From Nitrosomonas sp. (GTDB lineage Bacteria; Pseudomonadota; Gammaproteobacteria; Burkholderiales; Nitrosomonadaceae): a stretch of 37,871 nt of DNA. Both the position numbers and the translations under genes were made by a program. Location of the stretch: assembly GCA_021774055.1 (NCBI GenBank), contig JAJFJL010000081.1, forward strand, positions 1-37,871. Direction: 5' to 3'. The notes under the pieces are model-generated. The model had not been told where the DNA came from. It ran no database searches and was given only the letters and a program-made list of their open reading frames with translations. Shown here piece after piece: positions 19,472 to 27,668 of this stretch; position 1 is the first letter of the stretch, and each line of letters opens with the position of its first letter.

Positions 19472-20677
19472 ATGCGTCTTAGTTCAATTACGATTCATGA
19501 TGAAGGGGTTGGTTCTATGCTTAAGCAGCAAGACACTCTTTTTAAAATCCAGCAACAAGTATCTACAGGCAGACGTATTTTAACACCTGCAGATGATCCG
19601 ATTGCTGCTGCACGCGCACTTGATATTACACAATCAATAGAGATAAATACACAATTTACTGAAAATCGTAACCAGGCTTCATCTAGCCTTGGTTTAGTTG
19701 AGGGAGTATTGGGTGATGTTACAAGGCTGATTCAAGATGTACAGACAGCGGCAGTTAGTGCCGGGAATGCTGCGTTTAGTGATACAGATAGACAAAGTGT
19801 AGCAACAGAGCTTAGAGGACGGCTTGAAGATTTAATAGGGCTATCAAATAGCCGAGACGCTAGTGGACAGTTTTTGTTTTCAGGTTACCAAGGAAGCACC
19901 AAGCCATTCGTTCAAACCGCAGCCGGAGTGCAGTATAACGGTGATCTTGGACAACGACAGGTACAAGTTGCTGCTTCACGTCAAATTGCGACTGGTGATT
20001 CAGGCACTAATATTTTTGAGCGAATAAAAGATGGTAATGGTGTTTTCACAACAGCTGCCACAGCTACAAATCAAGGTAGTGGGGTGATTGATAGCGGTGC
20101 AGTTACTGATCCGACAAGTTTAACCGGTAACGATTATAGTATTGATTTTTCTGTTGCAGCAGGTGTTACCACATATGTAGTTACTAATAATTCAACTGCA
20201 ACATCAACGGCACCAGTGGCATATACCAGTGGTGACGCTATTAGTTTTGATGGAATTCAATTTAGTATCAAGGGCGAACCTGCTAATAATGATCAATTTA
20301 CAGTTTTACCCAGCACCAATCAGAGTATATTCGACACCGTTAGTAATTTGATTGATGTATTGTCAACCCCAGTAAATGGCCCATCAGGTGGTACTAATCT
20401 AACTAACGGACTGAATACCGCTTTATCGAATTTAGAAAATGATCTTGATAATGTTCTTACAGTTAGGGCGTCGGTTGGTACACGTTTACAAGAAATTGAT
20501 GCATTACAGAATGTTGGTGAGGATACATCTATTCAGCTGCAGCAAAACCTATCACGATTGCAAGACGTAGATATGGCCAAAGCAATATCTGATTTAACAC
20601 AACAACGTGTATTTTTAGAAGCCGCACAACGGTCGTTTATTACAGTTTCCAATTTATCTTTATTTGATTTTCTATAA
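19472..20677 (+). CDS. flgL: Flagellar hook-associated protein FlgL
   Basis: LFKIQQQVSTGRRILTPADDPIAAARALDITQ ... LQDVDMAKAISDLTQQRVFLEAAQRSFITVSNLSLFDFL. Confidence 0.94.
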   Translation: MRLSSITIHDEGVGSMLKQQDTLFKIQQQVSTGRRILTPADDPIAAARALDITQSIEINTQFTENRNQASSSLGLVEGVLGDVTRLIQDVQTAAVSAGNAAFSDTDRQSVATELRGRLEDLIGLSNSRDASGQFLFSGYQGSTKPFVQTAAGVQYNGDLGQRQVQVAASRQIATGDSGTNIFERIKDGNGVFTTAATATNQGSGVIDSGAVTDPTSLTGNDYSIDFSVAAGVTTYVVTNNSTATSTAPVAYTSGDAISFDGIQFSIKGEPANNDQFTVLPSTNQSIFDTVSNLIDVLSTPVNGPSGGTNLTNGLNTALSNLENDLDNVLTVRASVGTRLQEIDALQNVGEDTSIQLQQNLSRLQDVDMAKAISDLTQQRVFLEAAQRSFITVSNLSLFDFL

Positions 20678-20679
20678 TT

Positions 20680-21085
20680 CCTAGATCCTGAAATGATCAT
20701 ACATACTTTTTACAATGGATTGTTATATATAGCAAACTTTATTCTTTGGGAATGTCAATAAGTATTCCATGCAGCAGCAATTCTCATTATGAAAATATTT
20801 TATTAAACAATAAGTTATAGCAAGCTAATTTTACCCTACTAGATCCGTCAAAAATTCTCGGATAACCAGATAACGGTAATTACTTGTTTTATAGGCCTAG
20901 GAGATAACTATTCGAACAACATCCTTTTTATACACATTCCTCATTGCTTGTCAATATTATTTTTGCAAACGTAACTAACTGAATACTAATATCTTCCATA
21001 ATGAGAATTGATGTCCATGCAGAATAAAGTTCACTCTATGAAACAATTTGTGCCACAGATTTTCATGGTTATTAGCGTACCAGGT
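20680..21085. repeat. Diverged family A foldback repeat, split by a MITE
   Basis: Left part ctagatcctgaaatgatc...gcaaactttattctttgggaatgtcaataagtattccatgcag and right part gcagaataaagttcactctatgaaacaatttgt line up with the two halves of the copy at 37465-37627. Confidence 0.75.
20775..21013. mobile_element. 239-bp MITE with 17-bp TIRs and a 9-bp target duplication
   Basis: cagcaattctcattatg (20775-20791) and cataatgagaattgatg (20997-21013) are inverted with 1 mismatch. Direct repeat tccatgcag at 20766-20774 and 21014-21022. Confidence 0.85.
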
Positions 21086-21087
21086 AA

Positions 21088-21612
21088 TTATTGATGTAAT
21101 GATTTAACTTTAGGATGAATGCCTGCTTTTAATGCACGAATAGCTTCTTGCGGGCTGCCTACAATAGATTTTAGTGGGCAAAAATAATACTTAAATAGCT
21201 CTTGCTGAGCATAATCTTGCGTTATATTTTCTAGCCGTTGCCACTCGGTCAGATGTGACTGAGACCAGGTGCCGTCACTACGACCTAATGCATAGCGTTT
21301 TCTTTCTTTTGTTGCGCAACGCAACCCTTCAAAGCTAACATTCATCACTTTAGATGAAGGCTCAATAACTAAACTGTAGCGAATTACTCCATCATCTCCA
21401 ACCTGAATAGATGTTTCATCAATATAATGTCTATGGCTGCTAATAGGTCCAATATCAAAAAAAATCAGATTCTCAGGCTTAGGATAACTAGGCAGTTGGG
21501 CCTGTAATTCAAACCAAATCTTTTCATCATCAAATTCATCTTTAAAAACACTTTTACCGGCACAAGCGGTCATCATAAAAGCTGCGCATAATAACCAGTA
21601 TTTTGTTTTCAT
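21088..21612 (-). CDS. CNP1-like family lipoprotein
   Basis: Lipobox MMTACAG; KIWFELQAQLPSYPKPENLIFFDIGPISSHRHYIDETSIQVGDDGVIRYSLVI; CNP1-like pattern. Confidence 0.65.
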   Translation of the reverse strand: MKTKYWLLCAAFMMTACAGKSVFKDEFDDEKIWFELQAQLPSYPKPENLIFFDIGPISSHRHYIDETSIQVGDDGVIRYSLVIEPSSKVMNVSFEGLRCATKERKRYALGRSDGTWSQSHLTEWQRLENITQDYAQQELFKYYFCPLKSIVGSPQEAIRALKAGIHPKVKSLHQ

Positions 21613-22196
21613 TATGAAGTTAAGTCATTCAGTAATGATTTACGTTTGGTGTCAACTATATTGGTAGTTGCTTGATACGCTGTGTGATCGACAGAGATAC
21701 TCAAGCTAGCATCTTGTTTTAAGGCATACGTCATTGCCGGTGTTAATTCAAAACGAAGAAAGTGTACCGCAGATGTTTTGTCTTCTGTTTCTCGTTCTAA
21801 ATCTTCGTCTGCAATAGCATAAACAGGTTGCTGTCCTGCGATATTAATACTGATTTTTTTTTCAACACCAAGTAAAGTTTTTAATTTATTTGCTCGTTCG
21901 GTTGGATCAGTGTATTCAATCATCATAGTCACCTTCCAGTTATTGCCATCAGGAATTAGTGGGGTATAAGCATCTAACTCTTGAGCAATACCATCTTCAT
22001 CAAAGATCTTCTCTATCCGTAACATTTCTTGTATTTGATAACGAACAGTTAACTCATCTTCAAATAGCAGGGTAATATGTTCACCTAAACTAATTTTACG
22101 ATTTTTCTTATGTGCGATTACTTTAGTACGAAATTCTTGACGTTTTTTGGAATAAGTTTCCAGTGACATAAGACTGTCAGACGTGATTTTAGTCAT
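21612..22196 (-). CDS. DUF3501 family protein
   Basis: SLETYSKKRQEFRTKVIAHKKNRKISLGEHITLLFEDELTVRYQIQEMLRIEKI; sits next to a rubrerythrin/Fe-S pair as in many proteobacteria. Confidence 0.75.
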   Translation of the reverse strand: MTKITSDSLMSLETYSKKRQEFRTKVIAHKKNRKISLGEHITLLFEDELTVRYQIQEMLRIEKIFDEDGIAQELDAYTPLIPDGNNWKVTMMIEYTDPTERANKLKTLLGVEKKISINIAGQQPVYAIADEDLERETEDKTSAVHFLRFELTPAMTYALKQDASLSISVDHTAYQATTNIVDTKRKSLLNDLTS

Positions 22197-22228
22197 TTAT
22201 TTTTTCTGATTATTTAGCGTGCAAAGCA

Positions 22229-23569
22229 CTAGGTTGTAGTTATTTCGCCGTAAGCTATTCTAATTAAAGTTAGTGGGTGCAGTTTTTGCGCTTTGTTTTC
22301 ACCCATTCCTTGTTGTATATGCCGAGCTGCAATCGCACAATCTGAACTAATATAATCAGGTTCTGATTCTGCCATTTGTTTAAAGGCATATTTACCTATT
22401 TTCATAGAATCAGCAAAATATTCACTTTTGACTCCCCAAGTACCATCATGTCCAGAACAACGTTCGACTACATTTACTTCAGTACCTGGCACTAGTTGTA
22501 GAATATCTCTAGTCTTTTTGCCAATATTTTGTACGCGTTGGTGACAAGGTATATGGTAAGACACTTTGCCGAGCGGTTGCTTAAAATCTGTTTTTAATAA
22601 ACTATCTTGATTACGTAATATTAAATATTCAAATGGATCAAACATGGCTTTTGCAACAATTGCTACATCTTTATCATCAGGAAATAGTAGTGGCAGTTCT
22701 TTTTTGTACATAAGCGTACAAGAAGGCACAGCAGTTAGGATGGCATAGCCTTCTTTTGCCAATTTTGCCAAGTAGGGAATATTCTTATTTTTAAGTTCCT
22801 CAACAGCATCTAAATCACCTAATTCTAGTTTAGGCATACCACAGCAGACTTCTTTTTCAACCAAGCAGGTTGGAATTTCATTGTGCGCAAGAATTTCTAA
22901 TAAGTCATGACCAATACCTGGCTCATTATAGTTAATATAGCAGGTAGCATAAATTGCTACTTTACCAGAGGTTTTAATGCCATCTTTAACCGGGAATAAA
23001 TTATTTATTTTTGCATTTGGTCTAAATTTATCCTGAGCATATTCTGGCAATTGTCTCTCAGCATGAATACCTAATAGATTGTCCATTAACTTGCGAGTAG
23101 CCGGAGTTTTGTTGATCTTATTAACAGCTTTAACCACTACCGGGATAGTTGCTAACTTACCAACAAGATCTGTGTTGGATAGCAATTTATCTCGGAAATT
23201 AGCTCCTTTATTTTTATATTTGACTGCTTTAGCACGTAACATTAAATGAGGAAAATCCACGTTCCACGCGTGTGGTGGTACGTAAGGACATTTAGTCATG
23301 AAGCACATGTCACAAAGGTAGCAATGATCCACTATCTCCCCAAACTGTTGCTTCTCTACACTGTCGATTTCTCCAGTGATACTTTCATCAATAAGATCAA
23401 ATAAGCGTGGGAATGCAGTGCATAGACTAACGCATCTACGACACCCATGACAAATGTCAAAAACACGTTCCATTTCATCAAATAAACTAGATTCATCATA
23501 AAAATCGGAGTTTTTCCAATTAATTGGATGACGTTTTGGTGCTTCCAGGCTGCCTTCTCGCATAGTCAT
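22229..23569 (-). CDS. GlpC/heterodisulfide-reductase-like Fe-S oxidoreductase with CCG domains
   Basis: 4Fe-4S motifs CHGCRRCVSLCTAFP and CYLCDMCFMTKCPYVPP; CCG motifs VCCGMPKLELGD and ERCSGHDGTWG. Confidence 0.87.
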   Translation of the reverse strand: MTMREGSLEAPKRHPINWKNSDFYDESSLFDEMERVFDICHGCRRCVSLCTAFPRLFDLIDESITGEIDSVEKQQFGEIVDHCYLCDMCFMTKCPYVPPHAWNVDFPHLMLRAKAVKYKNKGANFRDKLLSNTDLVGKLATIPVVVKAVNKINKTPATRKLMDNLLGIHAERQLPEYAQDKFRPNAKINNLFPVKDGIKTSGKVAIYATCYINYNEPGIGHDLLEILAHNEIPTCLVEKEVCCGMPKLELGDLDAVEELKNKNIPYLAKLAKEGYAILTAVPSCTLMYKKELPLLFPDDKDVAIVAKAMFDPFEYLILRNQDSLLKTDFKQPLGKVSYHIPCHQRVQNIGKKTRDILQLVPGTEVNVVERCSGHDGTWGVKSEYFADSMKIGKYAFKQMAESEPDYISSDCAIAARHIQQGMGENKAQKLHPLTLIRIAYGEITTT

Positions 23570-23632
23570 ATGAAAACCTGATGAATGATAAAGAAAAAAA
23601 TTTGGCGGGGACTTTGATTGTTCGAGTTGAAA

Positions 23633-23698
23633 TTCAGTTCACTGCTATTTAGCCTAAAAATTTTTATATTTTTTTAGACTAAATAGTAGCGAACTGAG
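23633..23698. promoter_or_regulatory. Strong intergenic hairpin between rubrerythrin and the Fe-S oxidoreductase gene
   Basis: ttcagttcactgctatttagcctaaaaa (23633-23660) pairs with tttttagactaaatagtagcgaactgag (23671-23698): 28-bp arms with 4 mismatches and a 10-nt loop. Confidence 0.65.
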
Positions 23699-23712
23699 AG
23701 TAAATATAATAC

Positions 23713-24132
23713 TTAATCTACAAATGCATCTAATGCACGTTGGAAACGATTAGCATGTGAGCGCTCAGCTTTGGCTAATGTTTCAAACCAATCAGCGATT
23801 TCATCAAAACCTTCCTCGCGTGCACTTTTGGCCATACCTGGATACATATCTGTGTATTCATGAGTTTCGCCAGCAATTGCGGTTTTTAAATTGTCACGAG
23901 AAGAGCCAAATGGTAAACCTGTTGCTGGGTCACCACATGATTCTAAATGTTCCAGGTGGCCATGTGCATGGCCAGTTTCGCCTTCAGCGGTTGAGCGGAA
24001 GACTACAGCAACATCGTTTTGACCCTCAACATCTGCCTTAGCAGCAAAATAAAGGTAACGACGATTAGCCTGTGATTCACCTGCAAAAGCTGCTTTCAGG
24101 TTTTCTTCAGTTTTAGATCCTTTGAGTTGCAT
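23713..24132 (-). CDS. Rubrerythrin (erythrin-like ferritin-type di-iron protein)
   Basis: [60 protein letters not shown] ... [11 protein letters not shown]; ExxY/EExGH di-iron ligands. Confidence 0.92.
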   Translation of the reverse strand: MQLKGSKTEENLKAAFAGESQANRRYLYFAAKADVEGQNDVAVVFRSTAEGETGHAHGHLEHLESCGDPATGLPFGSSRDNLKTAIAGETHEYTDMYPGMAKSAREEGFDEIADWFETLAKAERSHANRFQRALDAFVD

Positions 24133-24492
24133 TATTTTTTCCTTTTAACGAAATAAATTAATAATCATTTTATTTTTATCCAGATCTTATGATAACTGTC
24201 TGGTGAGGTGGCTATTTAGAAACATACCAAATATTTATTTCTTGTTCCTCATCATACGTAAGACTTAAATATTCACCTATGACACAATTTGAGCCAACTC
24301 TCGTAACGAGACTAACGAAGGGTTTATTATACTTGTCAACCGTGATCTAGCGAAGTATATCAAGTGATATGATAAAATTCGCAACAGAATTAGCTCACGG
24401 CAGATGTAATACATAATGTTCTGCTGTTATCTATATTACACGCCTATCGTAGTAGAACTATATCAACTTCAATTTTAATTATTTATAAGTTT

Positions 24493-25440
24493 ATGCATAG
24501 AATTATTTTGTTCCTAGTTATTAGCATTGTTGCTAATTCAATAAAAGCAGAAACCTGGACTTTACCTCCTGATGATATTGATATTTTTGGTCAAATACAT
24601 ACCACAGTTGCAAGCCAAGAAGAAACGTTATTAGATATTGCTCGTCGATATGAAATCGGTCAGCTAGAGATTTTATTAGCAAATCCAGATGTGGATCGAT
24701 GGTTGCCTGGCGATGGTGCTAAGGTAATCTTACCGAACAGATATGTTATTCCTAATGTTGACCGTAAAGGATTAGTGCTTAATTTACCTGAGATGCGAAT
24801 TTATTATTTTCCTAAGGTAAAAAAAGGAGAGAAACCGACTGTTATTACGCATCCAGTTAGCATCGGTCGAATGGACTGGGAAACACCATTAGGTAAAACA
24901 ACAATTGTTGGTAAGCGTAAAAACCCAACCTGGACACCACCACAATCACTTAAGGACGAAGCTATTGCAGCAGGTGATCCGCCATTACCTAATGTAGTTC
25001 CAGCTGGCCCAGATAATCCACTAGGTCTTCACGCCATGCGTCTTGGTACAGCTAACGGTAGTTATCTGATTCATGGTACCAATAAACCTTATGGTGTCGG
25101 TATGCGCGTGTCTCATGGGTGTGTTCGTATGTATCCAGAGGATATTGAGTCATTATTTGATAAAGTTTCAGTTGGAACACAAGTGCAGCTTATTAATCAG
25201 CCGATTAAACTTGGTTGGTTAGTTGATTCACTTTTTATTGAGTTACACCCACCGCTAGAAGAGGATGCGGAAGAATATGAAAATTATACGCAACGAGTGA
25301 TTGAAGCAACTAATGATTTTATTGCGCAGAGAATTGAAAATACAGTTGAAAGTTTTGCAGCAGATTTTAGTATTGATGACCAAATGTTGGCACAAGCAAT
25401 AGCTGAAAAGAACGGAATGCCTATTTTAATATCCAGGTGA
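24493..25440 (+). CDS. L,D-transpeptidase (YkuD) with N-terminal LysM-like domain, ErfK/YbiS type
   Basis: TTVASQEETLLDIARRYEIGQLEILLANPDVDRWLPGDG; YLIHGTNKPYGVGMRVSHGCVRMYPEDIESLF (HxxxxxxxxxxxSHGCVRM). Confidence 0.92.
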   Translation: MHRIILFLVISIVANSIKAETWTLPPDDIDIFGQIHTTVASQEETLLDIARRYEIGQLEILLANPDVDRWLPGDGAKVILPNRYVIPNVDRKGLVLNLPEMRIYYFPKVKKGEKPTVITHPVSIGRMDWETPLGKTTIVGKRKNPTWTPPQSLKDEAIAAGDPPLPNVVPAGPDNPLGLHAMRLGTANGSYLIHGTNKPYGVGMRVSHGCVRMYPEDIESLFDKVSVGTQVQLINQPIKLGWLVDSLFIELHPPLEEDAEEYENYTQRVIEATNDFIAQRIENTVESFAADFSIDDQMLAQAIAEKNGMPILISR

Positions 25441-25455
25441 CTATAAAAAACTGCC

Positions 25456-25568
25456 ACCTAGATCACTGCAAGTGATCGTGCATATAATGTGTAACAAATT
25501 GTTTCATAAAATTAATTTCGTTCTGTATGGAACAATCTGTTATTCAGTATATGTGCGATCACTTGCAG
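25456..25568. repeat. Family A foldback repeat, right terminus truncated
   Basis: cacctagatcactgcaagtgatcgtgcatat ... atatgtgcgatcacttgcag; lacks the terminal gatctaggt of other copies. Confidence 0.75.
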
Positions 25569-25571
25569 AAT

Positions 25572-25607
25572 AAAACTGCCACTATTTAATTAAATAGTGG
25601 CAGTTTT
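25572..25607. terminator. Bidirectional hairpin terminator between convergent L,D-transpeptidase and lipoprotein genes
   Basis: aaaactgccactatttaattaaatagtggcagtttt is a perfect 36-bp palindrome with A/T tracts at its ends. Confidence 0.8.
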
Positions 25608-25619
25608 AATGACAGCTAA

Positions 25620-25919
25620 TTATTTACGCATTGCTTTTTCAAACATACGATCAATTTTTGTCTCAGTATCTATTGAACGTCTGTTTGCTTCTTGCGCTAA
25701 CTCGCCTGCTGAGTTTGCAGCTCTAGCGACAGCATCAGCTTTATCGTTAGCAGCACTAGCTGCAGCAGAAGCAGCAGAAGCATCAGCTGCAACTGTGTTG
25801 AGTCGTGCTTCCAGATCATCAACCCGACCACTTGATGCGCAACCAGATAATCCTGCCAAAGCACCAACTACTACAGCAAGTGTCAGAATACGTAATTTAC
25901 CTTCGATTTTTTTGTTCAT
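25620..25919 (-). CDS. OprI/Lpp-like alanine-zipper outer-membrane lipoprotein
   Basis: Lipobox LSGC; Ala-rich heptads LNTVAADASAASAAASAANDKADAVARAANSAGELAQEANRR; C-terminus ...RMFEKAMRK, similar to OprI ...RMLEKASRK and Lpp ...YRK. Confidence 0.85.
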   Translation of the reverse strand: MNKKIEGKLRILTLAVVVGALAGLSGCASSGRVDDLEARLNTVAADASAASAAASAANDKADAVARAANSAGELAQEANRRSIDTETKIDRMFEKAMRK

Positions 25920-25939
25920 ATGACCCTCTTAGAGTTTAT

Positions 25940-25968
25940 TGTATATAAGTAACACCTAGATTATGCAA
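25940..25968 (-). promoter_or_regulatory. Candidate sigma70-type promoter for the Lpp-like gene, -35 inside a family A terminus
   Basis: On the minus strand TTGCAT (25968-25963), 17-nt spacer, TATACA (25945-25940), about 20 nt upstream of the ATG at 25919. Confidence 0.35.
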
Positions 25969-26117
25969 GTAATCGCACACATACTGCACAACAGATTGTT
26001 CCATATAGCAAACCTTGTTCTTTGGGAATATCAATAAGTATTCTACGCAGAATAACATTTACTATATGAAACAATCTGTTGGACATTATATTGCACGGTT
26101 GCTTGCAGGATCTAGGT
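25954..26117. repeat. Family A foldback repeat (164 bp)
   Basis: acctagattatgcaagtaatcgcacacatactgcacaacagattgttccatatagcaaacc...gaaacaatctgttggac...gcttgcaggatctaggt; near-identical centre to 37465-37627. Confidence 0.85.
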
Positions 26118-26240
26118 AACAATCGTTATTTATTTCTCAGTCACCAGTTTTCTATCTTCTAGCGACATGCCCACACATTCTATCTGACTTTGCTAACAAG
26201 ATAAACGGTATTAAAAAAATCTAATGTCAGAATGTTCTTT

Positions 26241-26400
26241 AGGAGCGCGTATGGAATAAATTAGGCAACTAGCGCAGGATTTATATTCATATTCAAAGAA
26301 TGTAAACAGGCGCATAGCACGGCTATATAACTGTTTACATAACGCAGAAGGCGAGCATAAATACAAAGCTAGTTGCCTAATTTATTTCATGCACGTGCCT
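26241..26400. repeat. Foldback repeat family C, copy 2 (160 bp)
   Basis: aggagcgcgtatggaataaattaggcaactagcgcagg ... gctagttgcctaatttatttcatgcacgtgcct; core gcgcatagcacggctatataa. Ends at the stop codon of the L,D-transpeptidase gene. Confidence 0.85.
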
Positions 26401-26966
26401 TAGTGAATCTTTATCATTACACCTGGTTCTAACCACTGGCTAAGCTGATCAATTTGTTCGTTGGTTAAGGCAATGCATCCATTAGTCCAGTTGAACAGAT
26501 TATGAACTTCTAGATCTCCATTACCGATGCCGTGTATCCCAATATAACCACCCAGTGGCGTGTGTTGAGGCGGAGATTGTTCAGCGTTAGTAGCTTTTAG
26601 AATGGAATGCCAAGTTTCTTTGGTAATTCTATTTTCTATATATGCACGTTGCGCCGTCTCACGGTTTGGATAATCAAGACCAAAAAAACGATAATAACGA
26701 CTCTCATTGTTTATCCAGCCAATTCTAAATTGTCCTAATGGTGTTTTGTTGTCATTTTTTATCTTAGAATAAGTTGTCCCAAAGCGTCCGATGGAAATAT
26801 TATCAAATTCCATTTGGACAGCTTCTCCCTTCATCACTGTCAGAGTATATTCGCTTGTATCTACATCAACCCATATATCATTAGCATTGACCGATAGATT
26901 GAAAAACAACAACCCGATAAAACTTATAAATACGAAATAACAACTCTGTAATTTTTGTCTTAACAT
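26400..26966 (-). CDS. L,D-transpeptidase family protein (YkuD)
   Basis: Signal peptide; LGGYIGIHGIGNGDLEVHNLFNWTNGCIALTNEQIDQL (HG...NGCIAL catalytic motif). Confidence 0.88.
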   Translation of the reverse strand: MLRQKLQSCYFVFISFIGLLFFNLSVNANDIWVDVDTSEYTLTVMKGEAVQMEFDNISIGRFGTTYSKIKNDNKTPLGQFRIGWINNESRYYRFFGLDYPNRETAQRAYIENRITKETWHSILKATNAEQSPPQHTPLGGYIGIHGIGNGDLEVHNLFNWTNGCIALTNEQIDQLSQWLEPGVMIKIH

Positions 26967-26969
26967 GGC

Positions 26970-27614
26970 TTATTCTTTGGTTGACCAAATATCACCATAC
27001 CAGGCGGTAGTCGTAGTATTCGAATTATCTGTGTCAGTCATAATAGCAACGGCATCAATTTTGTCGATTTCCTCGCCAAATAAATCTTGATAATCTGTAC
27101 GCACATCTCGTTGCATATGAATCCATTTTCCTGCTTGTTCAGACCCTGACGCTACAGCCATTACTCTTACGTTATCAATAAAAGCATTAGGCCAATTGTC
27201 ACCAACAAGCTGGTTGCTTGACCATACATAACTAATTACACGTGTGCGCCAAAATGCTAAGCCAACAGAAAAAACTATAATGACGCGTGCAGCATAATCA
27301 TCGCCACTACGCGAGCGTTCATCAACATCTTCTAGAATATTTTTTACTTTCCATGACCAATTAAGTATTGGTGTTTGATGAAGGTCGATATCTACCATAC
27401 GGTAAAGCACGGTGGCGCTTGCGTCGCTATCGGCACGTAGCACAAATTTTCCGTTAGGTTGTTCTTCAAGCTCATAAATAGTTTCAGCAGCAAACGATTG
27501 TGCATTCCAACTATTAAGCTCACCTTGTGAAAAGTTGGCGATATCAACACGTGTGTCGGCTGCCCACGATATTATCGGAAAGCAAAAAAGAAGACTGTAT
27601 AGGATTTGTTTCAT
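26970..27614 (-). CDS. DUF3047 domain exported protein
   Basis: LNWSWKVKNILEDVDERSRSGDDYAARVIIVFSVG ... SNQLVGDNWPNAFIDNVRVMAVASGSEQAGKWIHMQRDVRTDYQDLFGEEIDKIDAVAIMTDTDNSNTTTTAWYGDI: DUF3047 pattern. Confidence 0.8.
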   Translation of the reverse strand: MKQILYSLLFCFPIISWAADTRVDIANFSQGELNSWNAQSFAAETIYELEEQPNGKFVLRADSDASATVLYRMVDIDLHQTPILNWSWKVKNILEDVDERSRSGDDYAARVIIVFSVGLAFWRTRVISYVWSSNQLVGDNWPNAFIDNVRVMAVASGSEQAGKWIHMQRDVRTDYQDLFGEEIDKIDAVAIMTDTDNSNTTTTAWYGDIWSTKE

Positions 27615-27668
27615 TAAAAGTATTTTAAAAAAATAACTGAATTTAACGTGCTGATCATAAATTATAAT

